From: Branchiostoma lanceolatum
Lineage: Eukaryota; Chordata; Leptocardii; Amphioxiformes; Branchiostomatidae
DNA length: 64,000 nt
Assembly: GCF_035083965.1 (NCBI RefSeq)
Contig: NC_089732.1
Span: 2,214,883-2,278,882 of the forward strand
Direction of reading: 5' to 3'
In this document: positions 53,340-64,000 of the stretch, piece after piece
How the letters are laid out: each line of letters begins with the position of its first letter
Position numbering within the stretch: the stretch's first letter is position 1
Position numbers and translations under genes: made by a program
The notes under the pieces: model-generated
The model's input: the letters and a program-made list of their open reading frames with translations, nothing else
Told to the model about the DNA's origin: nothing
Databases searched by the model: none

Positions 53340-54455
53340 TTAATGTCTCGTGAAAATCTAAAGTTGTTGTCCGTTTCCATTTTAACTTGCAATCTAGCCT
53401 GTTTTCGTATTTTTATATAACAATCTTACACTTAGCAAGTTGTGTCCGACTTTATACTTCCTAGTAAACTAGCACACCTCTATATATACACCTTTAATTA
53501 GTTAAAAGACTGCCAGGGTCTAAGTCCTAAATTCGTATTCCAACAAACCACCACAGAAAGAGAAGACAAACTATTCCTTTGCAGAATTCTGACATGTTTA
53601 ATTTGCCGATACTGTTTAGTAAAGAAAAGCAAACAACCTCTTATAACACAGGTTCCGTTTCCCACCAGTACAATTGTCACACATTTTCCCCACTGCTAAC
53701 AGAAGTACTTTGTGTTATTATGGTCAAGCTATGAACGCTCGCTACTCAACTTGTGTGATGTATTTGGGTTTTTGAAAGCATAAACTGAAGCACATTGTTT
53801 CAGAGCTGTCTGCTGAATGGTGTAAATGTTATCATCTTGAGAAATTCACTTCTGCAAGCCGTTATCCAAAACTCCAACTCTCCCCATCTCAATAGTTACA
53901 TCTCTCAACTGCATATTACCGCTATATGCAATAATTTAACTTTAAATACATCTGTCATTCACACTCTCAAAAAGGACCATAACACTGGTTAGCTCCTTGT
54001 AATATTCGGACAATAAAATCTACACTCATAATTATACGTGGTGCAAACCCTCCTTATCTGCAGGTTATATCCACAAAACTCTAGACAGACAACACAAAAG
54101 GTGCTCTTCTTTCAAGTCTCCTCTTTGCTAGCTTTCTCTGTAATTAAATATAATCACAAAAGCTCTTAGGCAGTTTCATTGTACCATCACAGACATATCT
54201 TGAAGTGGTGAGCACCCCACCCTCACACATACCATTTACAACATACATATCTTAACACACAGTAAAGCAACTGCAAAGCAACATACAACCATACTGTTAT
54301 GAACAAAAAAACTGTTACTTCCTTACCACTAATATCAGAGAGATGACATTACGTTTGAGCTATCATTTGTTTCCTAAACAGTGTTAGTCGAAGCTGGAAT
54401 GAGTGTGAAAAGTTTGTTTGCTGCAGTTTCTATCAGTTCTTTCATTCAGCACAAT
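53340..54455. other. Convergent intergenic region between EIF2B2 and ZNF367
   Basis: The two genes end tail to tail about 1.4 kb apart. The stretch is AT-rich with no supported gene. It holds the EIF2B2 poly(A) region at the left and possible ZNF367 poly(A) sites at the right. Confidence 0.5.
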
Positions 54456-54460
54456 TTATT

Positions 54461-54625
54461 TACTCTCCAAGCAGAGGTTCGGCTCCGGCTGGTTTTTAAC
54501 ATGTTTTTGTCAGGCTTTCTAGTTTGTTCCGTTTGGCCAGGGGACATTAAAAACAAACTAGAAAGCCTGACGAAAATGCCTAAATACAAGTAAAAAACAA
54601 GTCAGAGCTTCTCTGCTTGGAGAGG
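54461..54625. repeat. Family A MITE at the 3' end of ZNF367
   Basis: TACTCTCCAAGCAGAGGTTC is mirrored by CTTCTCTGCTTGGAGAGG. The inner arms GTCAGGCTTTCTAGTTTGTT and AACAAACTAGAAAGCCTGAC are perfect. It begins within 12 bases of the ZNF367 stop codon. ATTTATT (AATAAAT on the gene strand) lies on both sides. Confidence 0.9.
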
Positions 54626-54636
54626 ACATTATTTAT

Positions 54637-57477
54637 TTACAAAGGGATGTAGTAGGGGTGGTTCTGCTGCCCTCCCGCTTGTACTTGTGCATCCCTCTTC
54701 TCAACATACTGGTACTCTTCTTCCTCGCTCTTCGCCGAGTCCTGCTGCATCAGGTTATCGGCCAGCTCGACCAGCGCGAGGGCACCGTACCACTTGTCTC
54801 GCTGCTCCTGGATCCGTCGCCGCGCGGCAACGCGTGCCTGCTTTCGTTCCGTCTCGTCTGCGGACTTCTGCGGCACCTCTGGTCGCTCCTGCTCCTTCTG
54901 TTTGGACGGCGTCTTGTCTTCCTGTCTGGCAGCCATGTACCTGTCAACAAAGGAACAATATTTAGATCATCTGATAAAGACGTACATTGTATGTACTGAA
55001 GAAATCACTCGTGTACTGAGTAGTTTTTCCAATGGCACACCATGCCTGCTCCTATGTATTGTAAGAAGTGTGTCAGGATCTCAAACATGCTGTTTATGTG
55101 TAACTGCATGTTTTAATTACAACAGGAAAAATTGCTCGATTCCTTAACTCTAAAGTACTACAGGTTAAGAGGGCACCCAATAGTGATAAACTCCTTTGGT
55201 AAAATGAATACAACAGTCACAAGGACTGTTTCACTTTGTTAGTGTAACACAAACTCTCACTGTCTTAACACACACTCAGCTCTAGTGGTAGACAGCTACA
55301 AGTTTGATTTAGTCAAGCTATCTTGTCCTCACCTTGAGAGCCACTCTGCCACAGCTTTGTTGTTCTCCGCATCCTTGACCTTGAGGTCCAAGGTCGGGGA
55401 CTGTTCCCTCCGCAGCCCGGCGTAGGGGTGTTCCGCACAGTGGCGGTTAGCGTGGGTGAAGCGACTGTTGCATCCTGGTGTGGGAACAAACATACATATT
55501 GAAGGCACAGTCAGGACAATGATACTTGGGTCTTGTCAGATAATTATTGATGCAATTATCTGATAAGAAGTGGAAATACCTCAACTTTACTTGGAAACTG
55601 GGAAGATAGTAATGTACATTGTATAGTACTTTTCTCATGTATGCTGACAAAAAATAACTTATGTGTAACATTGAAAGTCAAAGGCATTCTTTGCCGACAC
55701 TTCGACAAGTGATACATGCACTGGAATTACTCTACCTCATCTGGGTAATGCTATGCAGGACCAGAAACTAGGATTACGTTTGTACTACAAGTATTGTTTG
55801 AGCATGAGATGATCAAGGAAAGAATCAGAGTTGTACGAACCTGGTACGTTACAGACGAAGGGTTTCTCGCCCGTGTGGAGTCTCTGATGAGTCTTGAGTT
55901 GTCCGCTCTGTACGAAGGCCTTGTTACAGTCGGGGTAGTCACAGCGGTACGGGCGCTCGCCTGGTGAAACAATAGAACAACAGTCAATTGGAGTTCAAAG
56001 TCAAAATACTACAACATGATCAAATTTGCTCTTTTATTAGTGTCCTGGTGTAAAGCTGAATGTCACGACCTGTGGTATAATACTGTTCTTCTTTACTTGT
56101 TAGTCAATCATATACATGCAAATAAAAAAATTGTGCATTAGCTTAATTTGTACTTGCCTGGTAAAAAAACCCCCAGGTATTCACTTGATTGGCTAAAATT
56201 ATCCCTGACCAAGTTAGTACTCAAATTTTCAATACTGAGTCATCGTTATAAAAATAAAAATTGACACACTGACTCACAAGTATCCATAACTACAAAGCAA
56301 CTCAAAATCACTAGAAAATAAAATTATTTAGCATCAAAAGCAAGAAAAAAAACCTAAAAAATACAGAAAAATGTTTAAATGTTTAAAACCCACCCCCAAA
56401 GGCAAACAAAACTCGGCTTATCAGATCTGAAACCAACACCCTGGTGACGTCACTGTTTGCCTATGCGTGTCGGTTGCCTCATTCCCGCCTGATCCACAAC
56501 AATGAACAAATAACCAACCGGTTTGGCGGGACCTTTAAGCTTTAAAATTCATAAGATCTGCTCCTCTCCCAGTAAAATCACATCAAAATGACTGTGATTT
56601 TACGCAAAAACCGCTTATTTGATATAAAGAGAATGTATGTACGATGTCGAACAAATGTGGAGAAATTTAAAACAAAAGAGCGCGCCAAAAACATGCAACA
56701 GAAACCCCCACATAATAACACACAGAAAACGGAAGTGCGACAATGAATAAAAGTAGAACTAGTTTTCACAACAACTTAACATAGTGCACTGATCAGTTGA
56801 ATACCTTTATTTTGCCCAGTTACAAATGTTTGCTGAAAATTCTGTCACCTATCGTAAGTTTTTACCCGGATTTAAATGACCCCAATCATGAATGAATGGT
56901 CGAAAATTATCTAAGCAAAACATTATTTCAGAAATACCAAAGGAAATATTTACACACAATTCAAAAATAAAGGCATGTATACAGTCAGGAAACAATATCA
57001 TGAGTTCATAGGGTACATAATATTGCAGACATTTGGTGATATCCACGCGGTATGCTGAGGAATTTTCCGTACAAAAATTATGGCGGCCATACAAAACCCG
57101 GTCCCCATACCTGTGTGTGTTCTGAGATGAGCTTGTAGCGATTTCTCCCGAGGAAAGGTTCGGTGGCATGTCTGACAGCGGATCCCTGACGGAGTCATCT
57201 GTCCCTCCTGTATGAGCTGGGTGATGCTGTCGGCCCGGGGACGGCCTCGGCGGGACGCATCGTGCCTCGGGCCGCGCCCCGGCGGCGACCCCTCCACCGA
57301 ACTGCCGGGGCTGAGAGTCACACTCTGCGCGGTCTCCCCCCACTTCCAGGGGTACACCATGAAGTCGCTGAACCCAGGGCTGCCCGGAGAGAAGCTGGCC
57401 CTTCTCGGCTTCATCGGGGTTGTTCTGATGTCCGGGACGGGGAGCTTTCCCTCCGGACTGGCCGTATTTTGGGACAT
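54637..57477 (-). CDS. ZNF367: Zinc finger protein 367 orthologue (complete, 310 aa)
   Basis: A nuclear C2H2 transcription factor. Four exons join in phase: 57111-57477, 55841-55960, 55333-55474 and 54637-54940 (933 nt). The N-terminus carries the family signature IRTTPMKP...[16 protein letters not shown] and the basic [14 protein letters not shown]. Zinc finger 1 ([20 protein letters not shown], near 100-120) and finger 2 ([20 protein letters not shown], near 129-151) are canonical, with linkers HTGERP and HTGEKP. A third, irregular finger-like unit follows ([20 protein letters not shown]). The C-terminus keeps the coiled helix [20 protein letters not shown] seen in the human protein. It is about 40 residues shorter than human, mostly in the low-complexity N-terminal part. 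The start is the only ATG in frame after an upstream stop. The stop overlaps an AATAAAT poly(A) signal. Confidence 0.95.
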
Positions 57478-58315
57478 TTTGCAGGAGCTGTGGCGCGCGG
57501 TCTGATCGGCAGAAAATGGCGGACTGGAAACGGACCGAATGTTGGCGGGCTTTTTGCCGACAGGGATTGTGGGTAATCACAGGTTGGGTTCATTTTGCGC
57601 GGGAAATGGGCCATTATGCGATGAACAAAGTGAACTTATCGTTTTTATTCAGCGTTCTAGTTTGACACGTATCATTTTATGTACAATCTTTTCTAGTTAA
57701 CAACTGTGCATAAGCGAAGGTCTTCTGGCCTTTATTTGTGTATTGAAACGACGTCTTTTATGCAAAATGTCAACTTCAACACGAATGAATAGGCATAAAG
57801 CACACTTTATTTCTGGCCATTGAAAAGATTTGTGACAAATGGTATTTTCAAACTATAGATTTTAAATTCCGTACCAATCTTCAAATTTTAACACTTTAAA
57901 CACAAAAAGCCATTAAATAATCACGCCTTTTCATGACAGGTCCTTGCTTTCGCGCTTTCTCTTCGCCTTCCCGCCAAATTACCATATTTGGATGTAGGTC
58001 AAACAGATGACCCCGTTTCATTCCACCTTGGCAACAACGATTTACGGTTCAACAGCGATTCTGACGCCGATAGCTTTATTGAATTGACGAGAAGTAAAAA
58101 GATTTTCCGTGCCAGCAGCGCGAGGAATTTGCAAACATTTGAGTGAAAGTGCCAGGTGCCAGAACCCCTCATGACATCACACGCCATCTACCCAGCAGCC
58201 CCCGCGCAACAATCAGAAGACCAACACGCCATTTTGGACTTTACAGATTTTGTCTTCATGTGGCTTTAGCATCGGGAGATTTTCACCGCCATCCTGTAGC
58301 AGGCGGAGCACAAGG
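57478..58315. promoter_or_regulatory. Divergent ZNF367 / HABP4-SERBP1 promoter with E2F- and YY1-like sites
   Basis: The two start codons are about 840 bp apart. E2F-like sites: TTTTGCGCGGGAAA (57593-57606), TTGGCGGGC (57542-57550) and TTCCCGCCAAA (57968-57978). YY1-like sites: AAAATGGCGG (57513-57522) near the ZNF367 start, and CGCCATTTTGG (about 58228-58238) near the HABP4/SERBP1 start. There is no TATA box. E2F control would fit the G1/S role reported for ZNF367. Motif calls are by eye. Confidence 0.6.
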
Positions 58316-61300
58316 ATGCCAATGGATAGTGAATACGGAATCACTGTCACGAACAAATACTCATTTTTAGTGAGTGATGACGAAGAAGATCCTTCCGAGC
58401 TCCGTCAGAAGGAGTTAGCGGAGAAAGAGGAAAAGGCCAGAAGGAACAAGGAGGAGAAGGCCAAGAAGGCTGCCAAGGATCCGGAAAGGAAACCCAAGTC
58501 GGCGAAACTACCTGACAAAAAGAAGCCCCTGTCTACGTCCGCGAAGGAAAAGGAAAATGTTCCCGACCGACCGAAGAAAGAAGGTAAAACGAGGTCGACC
58601 TGAAAACATGTCGGCGGTATAGTTTACATGTCTGCGCCATGTTCCATGTACCATGCGTACGTCAAGTTAGCTGTAGACGCCTTCCTAACTTAAAACCCTT
58701 TCCCCATCTAACTCTATCACCTCTCTAGCACCTTTACTATGTGTTAATTGTTCTTCATCACAGCTGATTGTCTCTCGATCAGATTTAAGTGCAGGAATTT
58801 GCGTATGAATGAGGCCTGGTAGGGGGGGTTGGGTTGCATGGCCCTGCGGATTGCCCAACAGTAGTCCAGGCATCTGGCACCTGTGCAGAACAATAACAAT
58901 ATCGCACTACGGGGTGCAGGGCTCGCTTACAGGTGCAAAAATAACTCCTATCTTGTCATAAGATATAAATCCGAGCTTGATGTGCATGCTGTCACAAATG
59001 TGTTGCAGAAACGTGTAGATTTTGTATAGAAAAGCAAAATTATGAGTGAAGAAAATATGAAATTAAGAAGATGATTATATTTTCAAATTTGTTTTCATGC
59101 AACTTAACAGATGCAAAAATAACTCCTCCTGTCACCAGACTTGAATCTGAGCTGGATATGCATTTTGTCGCAGGTGTGTTGCAGGAACATGTAAATTATA
59201 TACAGAAGAGCAAATTAAGCATGAATGGGTAACGAAAATATTGAAAAAAACATTGATTATTATATTTGTTTTCGTGCAACTTTGCAGGTGCAAAAATTAC
59301 TCCTGCCTTGTCACAAGACCTGAATCCAAGCTTGATGTGCATGTTGTCACGAGTATTTTGCAGAAACATGCATCGAAAAGCAACATGTGGCTCACTGATA
59401 TGAATAATTGAATAAAAGAAGATGCATTGAATGTAAAAATTATTTTAACCAAGTTTTCGTAATGGGGTGCAACACAAATATGCCCAATTCCATATTCCGG
59501 AATTGATCTGCATGCAATTACAAGGTTATGTAAGGTGAGAGTGGTGGGTGTGTTATAAGAATATGTCCATATTTTGCTATTGAATAATTGATTACATGTA
59601 GCATATCCTCTAATCTATGCTAAACAAGACTAGCACAAATGTGAAGGAAAATATTCAATAACTTCTTTTGATCAGAATGACATGGACAAAGGAAAGCGTG
59701 CTAACGTGACAAAAGAAATGCATACATATGAACCATGACTACATTAATACATGTATATGTATTTGCTGCATAAGAGAAGAAGTAGGCTCGTGCTATCACA
59801 GTATTTTATCTCGTGTCAGTCTAGAATGCAAATATGTTTTGTAGAGTGGAGTGATCTAGTCATTAGTAGTTTCATTTGGGGATCACTAGGTCAGGGGTTC
59901 GTATCCCGAATCACGGCGTACTTTATAATCCACTTGGCAAAGAGCAGTGTGAACTCAAAAATCAATCGCGATCGGATTAATTCTATCGGGATAAATGTTT
60001 CATCCGATCCATTTTTTTGAATGTGAACGGGGTCTTAGTTTTGTACTGATATGCAACACTTGAAGCTGTCGGTTCCATGTTTAAGGAAAGCCTCACCTCG
60101 ATCACAACAAAGAGCTTGCCACGCTTTAGGATACGCCCCTATATGCACCAGTCAATTCGCCTAAACACATCACCGCTGACAATGCTCCATGTGCCAAGTA
60201 CAAGTATATTACATAATGCATGTTATTAGTTTGCATCTTTGGCTATATCTATTCAGTCGAAAGAGTGGACAAAACTTAAATGCCTAACAATATGCTGCAA
60301 GACATTGTGATCTCAACACGTCAGATACGGGGGAAAAAACTAGTCTAGTTTCTTGGACGCACCGTACACACGTTAAGATTTGTGATATAGACCGTTCTAT
60401 CCGTTTTCCTATGCTAACGTAGCTTGAATGACTGCTAATAACAGTACCTCTACAAAGATCAATGTCGACACAATAGACAAGTGTTAAAAACCACAGGTTG
60501 TGTGATGAATCAATACAAGACAGCCTCTTTGGTATCATGCCAGGCAGTGTTTTTTTCATTGATATTGATTTCAGAGTCTAAATAGGCTATTGATACTCCT
60601 CAACATTGTTTATAGATATGGATTCGATGTAGGACCCATGTTGACAATACATGGGTATTGTTTTAGTTGTTATTGAGGCTTTACTGAGCCATGGTGAGCT
60701 AGTGAAAGATACAAGTTCCCTGTAGTTGTTTTGAGATAGATTCCAAACCATTTTCCTTTCTTGGCAATGTTTGCAGTTTTCCCCTCTGGCGATAGAATTC
60801 CTGGGTTCTATTTTGTTGACCTTTGGGGAAAGGTCGTTTGGAAGTGAGAAAGATGTCAGCTGTTCCTGTTTCGGTCTAGTAACTGTCGCCAAAAATAGAG
60901 GTCAACTGCACAAAAAATACCTCCAGGGTGAAAATGATCAACTAACGCACCAAAACAGCTGAGAGATGTGTGGAAGGCAGTGATCTGCATATGAAAAAGG
61001 TTTGGACAGTGTAGGATGATGCATGTAAAGTCATTCAAAATTCTCCCCACGCAGTACAAAATATTGTGGCATTCTGAGGCTTTCTGAAGGGAAAATTATC
61101 AGAGGCAAAATAGCCCTGTGTGCCCTTATATGGTCAATGGTCGTCTGCATTTTTCTCTTCGAAGGGTAAATCTCCAAACAGATGTTGGTTAGAAAATCGT
61201 TAAGTTATTTATGACAGTACTTGACCCCAGAAAACCAGGTCCGATTTTGTACCCAACATCTGCTTGGAGATTAGGTAAAACGGTGAAAGTATGAGGGTAT

Positions 61301-63327
61301 TAAAAACCTATTTTACACGACCATCCTCACTCCACAGAAGTGTAAAAATGAGTATATTTTGTGTGGGTCACGACGCCAGCAATAGCTGCCTGTGATCCAT
61401 ATGTATTGCACTGTTGCAATTGTAATATAATAGAAATCAAATCAAATTAGGAAAAATTCTACACTTGATTTTGAAAGATTCTAATTCTGAACTGTCCGTT
61501 CCCAGACCCACCCTCAACAAGACCAAACCGCGCGGAACGGAGGCGACAGCAGCAGGAATCGAACACGGTGAACGTCGACGGAGACGAGAGATCGGACAGA
61601 CAACCCAGACGGGACCGCGGCAACCGGCCCAAGCGCACCCAGGACAACGAGGAGGGCGGACGCAACGTTTTCACAGAATACAGGTCAGGGTCGTACAAGT
61701 TTTGATAAATTAATTTGCAGCAAGGAAAACCCACCATTGTACTGTAAAAAAAGCACTTTAAAAGCATGTAACAATACCTGTAATTCTGCAGGTAGACGGG
61801 AGCTCTCACTGGTTACTGTAAATGTGGAGATTTTCGCGGTGGTTTAATCTTCGCAGTGGTACAGTGTAATGATCTCTTCACCGCGAATTTAAAATCACCT
61901 GGAAAATGTTTCTTCTTTCTCCTGCACACCTACCCCTTTGTTTCAACCGCAAAATTAAAAACTCACTGCAAACACTGAAATTTTATCCCTACCACAGCAT
62001 CAAATCCCTATGAATTTCATTAGAGTGGCAGCACTGTAAATATTGGCATGTTTGCGATGGTTTTTGCGCAGTTGTGAAATAATGGCACCATGAATATGAA
62101 ATTCCATGTATTGAATTGTAACAACCATGATTCTAGTATTTGTCAATGAATGATTATGAATCCAACACAGTTGAAGTGTTATAATTATGTGAATAGCCCT
62201 TTGTCATCTGAAATGTTATCAAAGCAGCCTGTGTCATACTCATAGCACATTCATCCAATTTAATTTCCTCTTTTCCCCCGACCAGGACTGAGAGGACTGA
62301 CTCTGACCGGGCCCCGCGAGGTCGTGGGGGTTTCGGCCGCGGCGGGCGTGGTCGCGGACGGGGTGGATTCTTCGGCGGGCGCGACTTCCGTGGCAAGAGA
62401 GAGTTTGAACGGCACAGCGGCAGCGAGAAAAGGTTGGACATTTTTGGACAATGATTTCTTTAAGTTACATTTCACACTAAAAAGCTTGACAGTTAGGAAT
62501 ATCTTGTGAACTTCCATTGTTTCTGCCATCCTATTTAGTTCACCTGGGCTCCCATACTCACTCCCTCAAAAAGGGGGCATGGGAGCTTTAGGGGAACTAT
62601 CTAGAATGGCAACAGGGTACCCAAAAAAGCTTGAGGCTTAGAAATATTTTGTGACTTTTCTTTTTAAGTTAGCCTTGGTGCCATCCTGTTAGGTTCACCA
62701 GGGCTTCCATACTCGCTTCTTCAAAAAACTATCTAGGATTTCATGAGGGCTATTTTAGAGTTTGTAACTTCACAAAAATTTCATACAAAAAGCATATTCA
62801 AGTAAGATAGTCAATTTTAGGAAAGTTACTGTCAACATCTTTTTAAAATTTGAAAGCACCATCTTAGCTCAAAGGCTGTGCCTGCCTGGCTTGTGAATTG
62901 CCCAATGCATTCGTTTTAAAGACAAAATGTTGAAGTATTGTTTATAAGTCTACTGAATGAAAATCTACTGAATAGAAATCTACTGAATGAAAATCTACTG
63001 AATGAAAATATACTGAATGGAAATCTACCGAATGGAAATCTACCGAATGGAAATCTACCAGATGGAAATCTACCAAATGGAAATCTACCAAATGGAAATC
63101 TACTGAATGAAAGTCTGGTACCAGAGACATTTTACAGAAATGTAGCTTCGCTACAAAAGTGTCTTGAGGTGATATTTAAGAGCCTGAGTACCTCAGACCT
63201 CCCTCAGAGTGTGGGATAAGTTCAGTGAAAGTTGTTCTCCTGTTCCCTTAAGCAGTGGCGTTAGGCCGTCGGAGAAGAGAGACGGAGGCGGAGCCTACAA
63301 CTGGGGAAGCCAGACCGATGCTGCCGA
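58316..63327 (+). CDS. HABP4/SERBP1: HABP4/SERBP1 family RNA-binding protein, 5' part (partial)
   Basis: The family binds mRNA and idle ribosomes and shuttles between nucleus and cytoplasm. Four coding exons are visible: 58316-58583, 61506-61683, 62286-62432 and 63253/63256-63327. The next donor (GTAAGT) sends the gene off the right edge. The N-terminus MPMDSEYGITVTNKYSFLVS DDEEDPSEL matches the vertebrate start ([20 protein letters not shown]-like). Exon 3 encodes the RGG-rich block GRGGFGRGGRGRGRGGFFGG then FRGKREFERHSGSE, and exon 4 keeps YNWGSQTD, the family's HNWG motif. The start at 58316 is preferred over 58322 because it has A at -3 and gives the MP start of the family. Exon 4 has a tandem AAGCAG acceptor. 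As an invertebrate chordate gene it should be the pre-duplication orthologue of both vertebrate HABP4 and SERBP1. Confidence 0.95.
58925..59400. repeat. Three ~178-bp tandem units in HABP4/SERBP1 intron 1
   Basis: GTGCAAAAATAACTCCT, then TGAATCC-like and TTGATGTGCATG...GTCAC, and TTGCAGAAACATG recur at about 58935, 59112 and 59288, followed each time by TTTTCATGCAAC-type text. Confidence 0.85.
59400..61165. other. Remainder of HABP4/SERBP1 intron 1, left part
   Basis: Non-coding intron. A weak tRNA-like text near 59890-59935 (GGGTTCGTATCC) may be an old SINE head; otherwise nothing is supported. Confidence 0.4.
61169..61272. repeat. Family A variant palindromic element
   Basis: AATCTCCAAACAGATGTTGG is mirrored by CCAACATCTGCTTGGAGATT. 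The inner arms GAAAATCG and CGATTTTG also pair. It has the same AATCTCC end type as 34017-34151. Confidence 0.85.
61300..61446 (+). mobile_element. SINE-like fragment, CAGCAATAGC tail
   Basis: CCTCACTCCACAGAAGTGTA, GTGTGGGTCACGACGCCAGC, AATAGCTGCCTGTG and a TAATATAATAGAAATCAAAT tail match the copies at 10745 and 40870. It ends 60 bp before HABP4/SERBP1 exon 2. Confidence 0.75.
61814..62045. repeat. Decayed family C repeat
   Basis: TACTGTAAATGTGGAGATTT then TTCGCGGTGGTTT at the left match family C. A second partial end (GCACTGTAAATATTGGCATG) near 62034 lies in direct rather than inverted orientation, so boundaries are unclear. Confidence 0.5.
62939..63113. repeat. 15-bp minisatellite, about 11-12 copies
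   Basis: AAATCTACTGAATGA and AAATCTACCGAATGG variants are repeated head to tail. Because 15 is a multiple of three, both strands stay open, giving two spurious frames. It is in HABP4/SERBP1 intron 3. Confidence 0.95.
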
Positions 63328-64000
63328 GTAAGTCACACCTCTTTAACTCTCTACTACTTTCTTGATAGGTCTCCTAAATGTTGGGTTGAGTGGCCTGCGT
63401 CAGGGTCTATACTGTTTACCTGCTAATAAAGCTCAACCTCTAAGTTTATGTTTGGGAAAAGTCGGTGCACCTTACCAAGAAATTTAGGTGCACAGAAAAA
63501 AAATTCAACATAAAATAAAGTTGAATGTCAGCAAAATCTAATGGATTGCAAAATTACTGCCTCTATTGAGAAGTTTTATCTGAAATTCTATAGCTAACTA
63601 TAAGATTTAAACTTGTAATTAAGAATATGCTGTATATACACACATTACAAATATCTAGGTACACTTCAGCTCCAATTTTGGGTGCATAAAATCTCATATG
63701 CACCCATTATTTCAAGCCTTCAAATACTGAGTCCAAAGCTACCTCTGTGGAAAGGTTAAACAAATATGTTTTAACATGCTTTGAGAAAGTTGGATAACTT
63801 ACACTGCCAAGATTGTCATGGCAAACCTCTTAAGATTTCCCTGATAAGTTAGGAGTGAATGAAACTGCTCCAGTTGCATTTGGCTATCTGACAGTCGTCC
63901 ACCAAGCATCCTGGTTAGACAATGCTGTCCTTGTCAGCTTCAGACATGCTCCACTCCACTCAATGAAGTGTAGTAGTCTTCTTTGACATTAGAAGGAGAC

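Noticed and set aside
54381..54593. 70-codon plus-strand frame downstream of ZNF367
   Set aside because: It runs into the family A palindrome and has no other support.
57212..57576. Plus-strand frames of about 100 codons
   Set aside because: Antisense shadows of ZNF367 exon 1.
58925..59400. Possible CRISPR-like spaced repeat
   Set aside because: Eukaryotic intron; the units are ~178-bp tandem repeats without constant short repeats and unique spacers.
59885..59940. tRNA-like text with GGGTTCGTATCC
   Set aside because: Only a B-box-like sequence is present; no cloverleaf arms can be drawn.
62938..63219. Asn/Leu-rich repeat protein (and its antisense counterpart)
   Set aside because: The frame is created by a 15-bp minisatellite inside a HABP4/SERBP1 intron.

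Overview
The window looks like nuclear DNA of an invertebrate chordate, most likely amphioxus (Branchiostoma). The evidence is five spliced genes with GT/AG introns and chordate-type orthologues, long introns, and dense short palindromic repeats, tRNA-derived SINEs and LINE tails. The species is inferred from content and is not proven. There is no bacterial-style operon, CRISPR array or rRNA gene.

Layout. (1) 1-14872, minus strand: the 5' two thirds of a polycystin-1-like / receptor-for-egg-jelly (REJ) gene. It has a signal peptide, a C-type lectin domain over three exons, a long REJ region and the start of the membrane-proximal stalk. The C-terminal part (GPS, PLAT and membrane segments in this family) lies beyond base 1. 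(2) 14873-19700: intergenic repeats, including a degenerate tandem array of roughly 370-430 bp units (16120-18540). (3) 19733-20638, plus strand: an intronless, unrecognised 301-residue coiled-coil protein. (4) 23893-30872, minus strand: a three-exon gene for an unrecognised 342-residue secreted protein with a furin-type RVRR site and a cysteine-rich tail. (5) 30873-39370: about 8 kb of transposon graveyard with no gene I can support. (6) 39675-45549, minus strand: complete PARS2 (mitochondrial prolyl-tRNA synthetase, 11 exons, 468 residues). (7) 47148-53224, plus strand: complete EIF2B2 (eIF2B beta, 15 coding exons, 350 residues), head to head with PARS2. (8) 54637-57477, minus strand: complete ZNF367 (4 exons, 310 residues). 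(9) 58316 to beyond the right edge, plus strand: the HABP4/SERBP1 family gene, head to head with ZNF367.

The right 25 kb is a block of housekeeping and cell-growth genes arranged as two divergent pairs with short shared promoters. One pair has E2F-like and YY1-like motifs and the other a YY1-like motif. The ZNF367-HABP4 divergent pair matches the order I recall on human chromosome 9q22, so it is a candidate ancient chordate microsynteny.

Recurring themes: a family of palindromic elements whose ends read TACTCTCCAAGCAGAGG or AATCTCCAAGCAGA (at least six elements plus isolated ends); a second palindromic family with ends TAGCCTCTACCAGG; and, in three different genes, a partial copy of an internal exon with its splice acceptor placed just 5' of the real exon.

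Exon boundaries were worked out by hand from splice sites and reading phase. For PARS2, EIF2B2, ZNF367, HABP4/SERBP1 and the secreted protein the phases close across all junctions seen. In the polycystin-like gene only the exon 2/exon 3 junction is unresolved.
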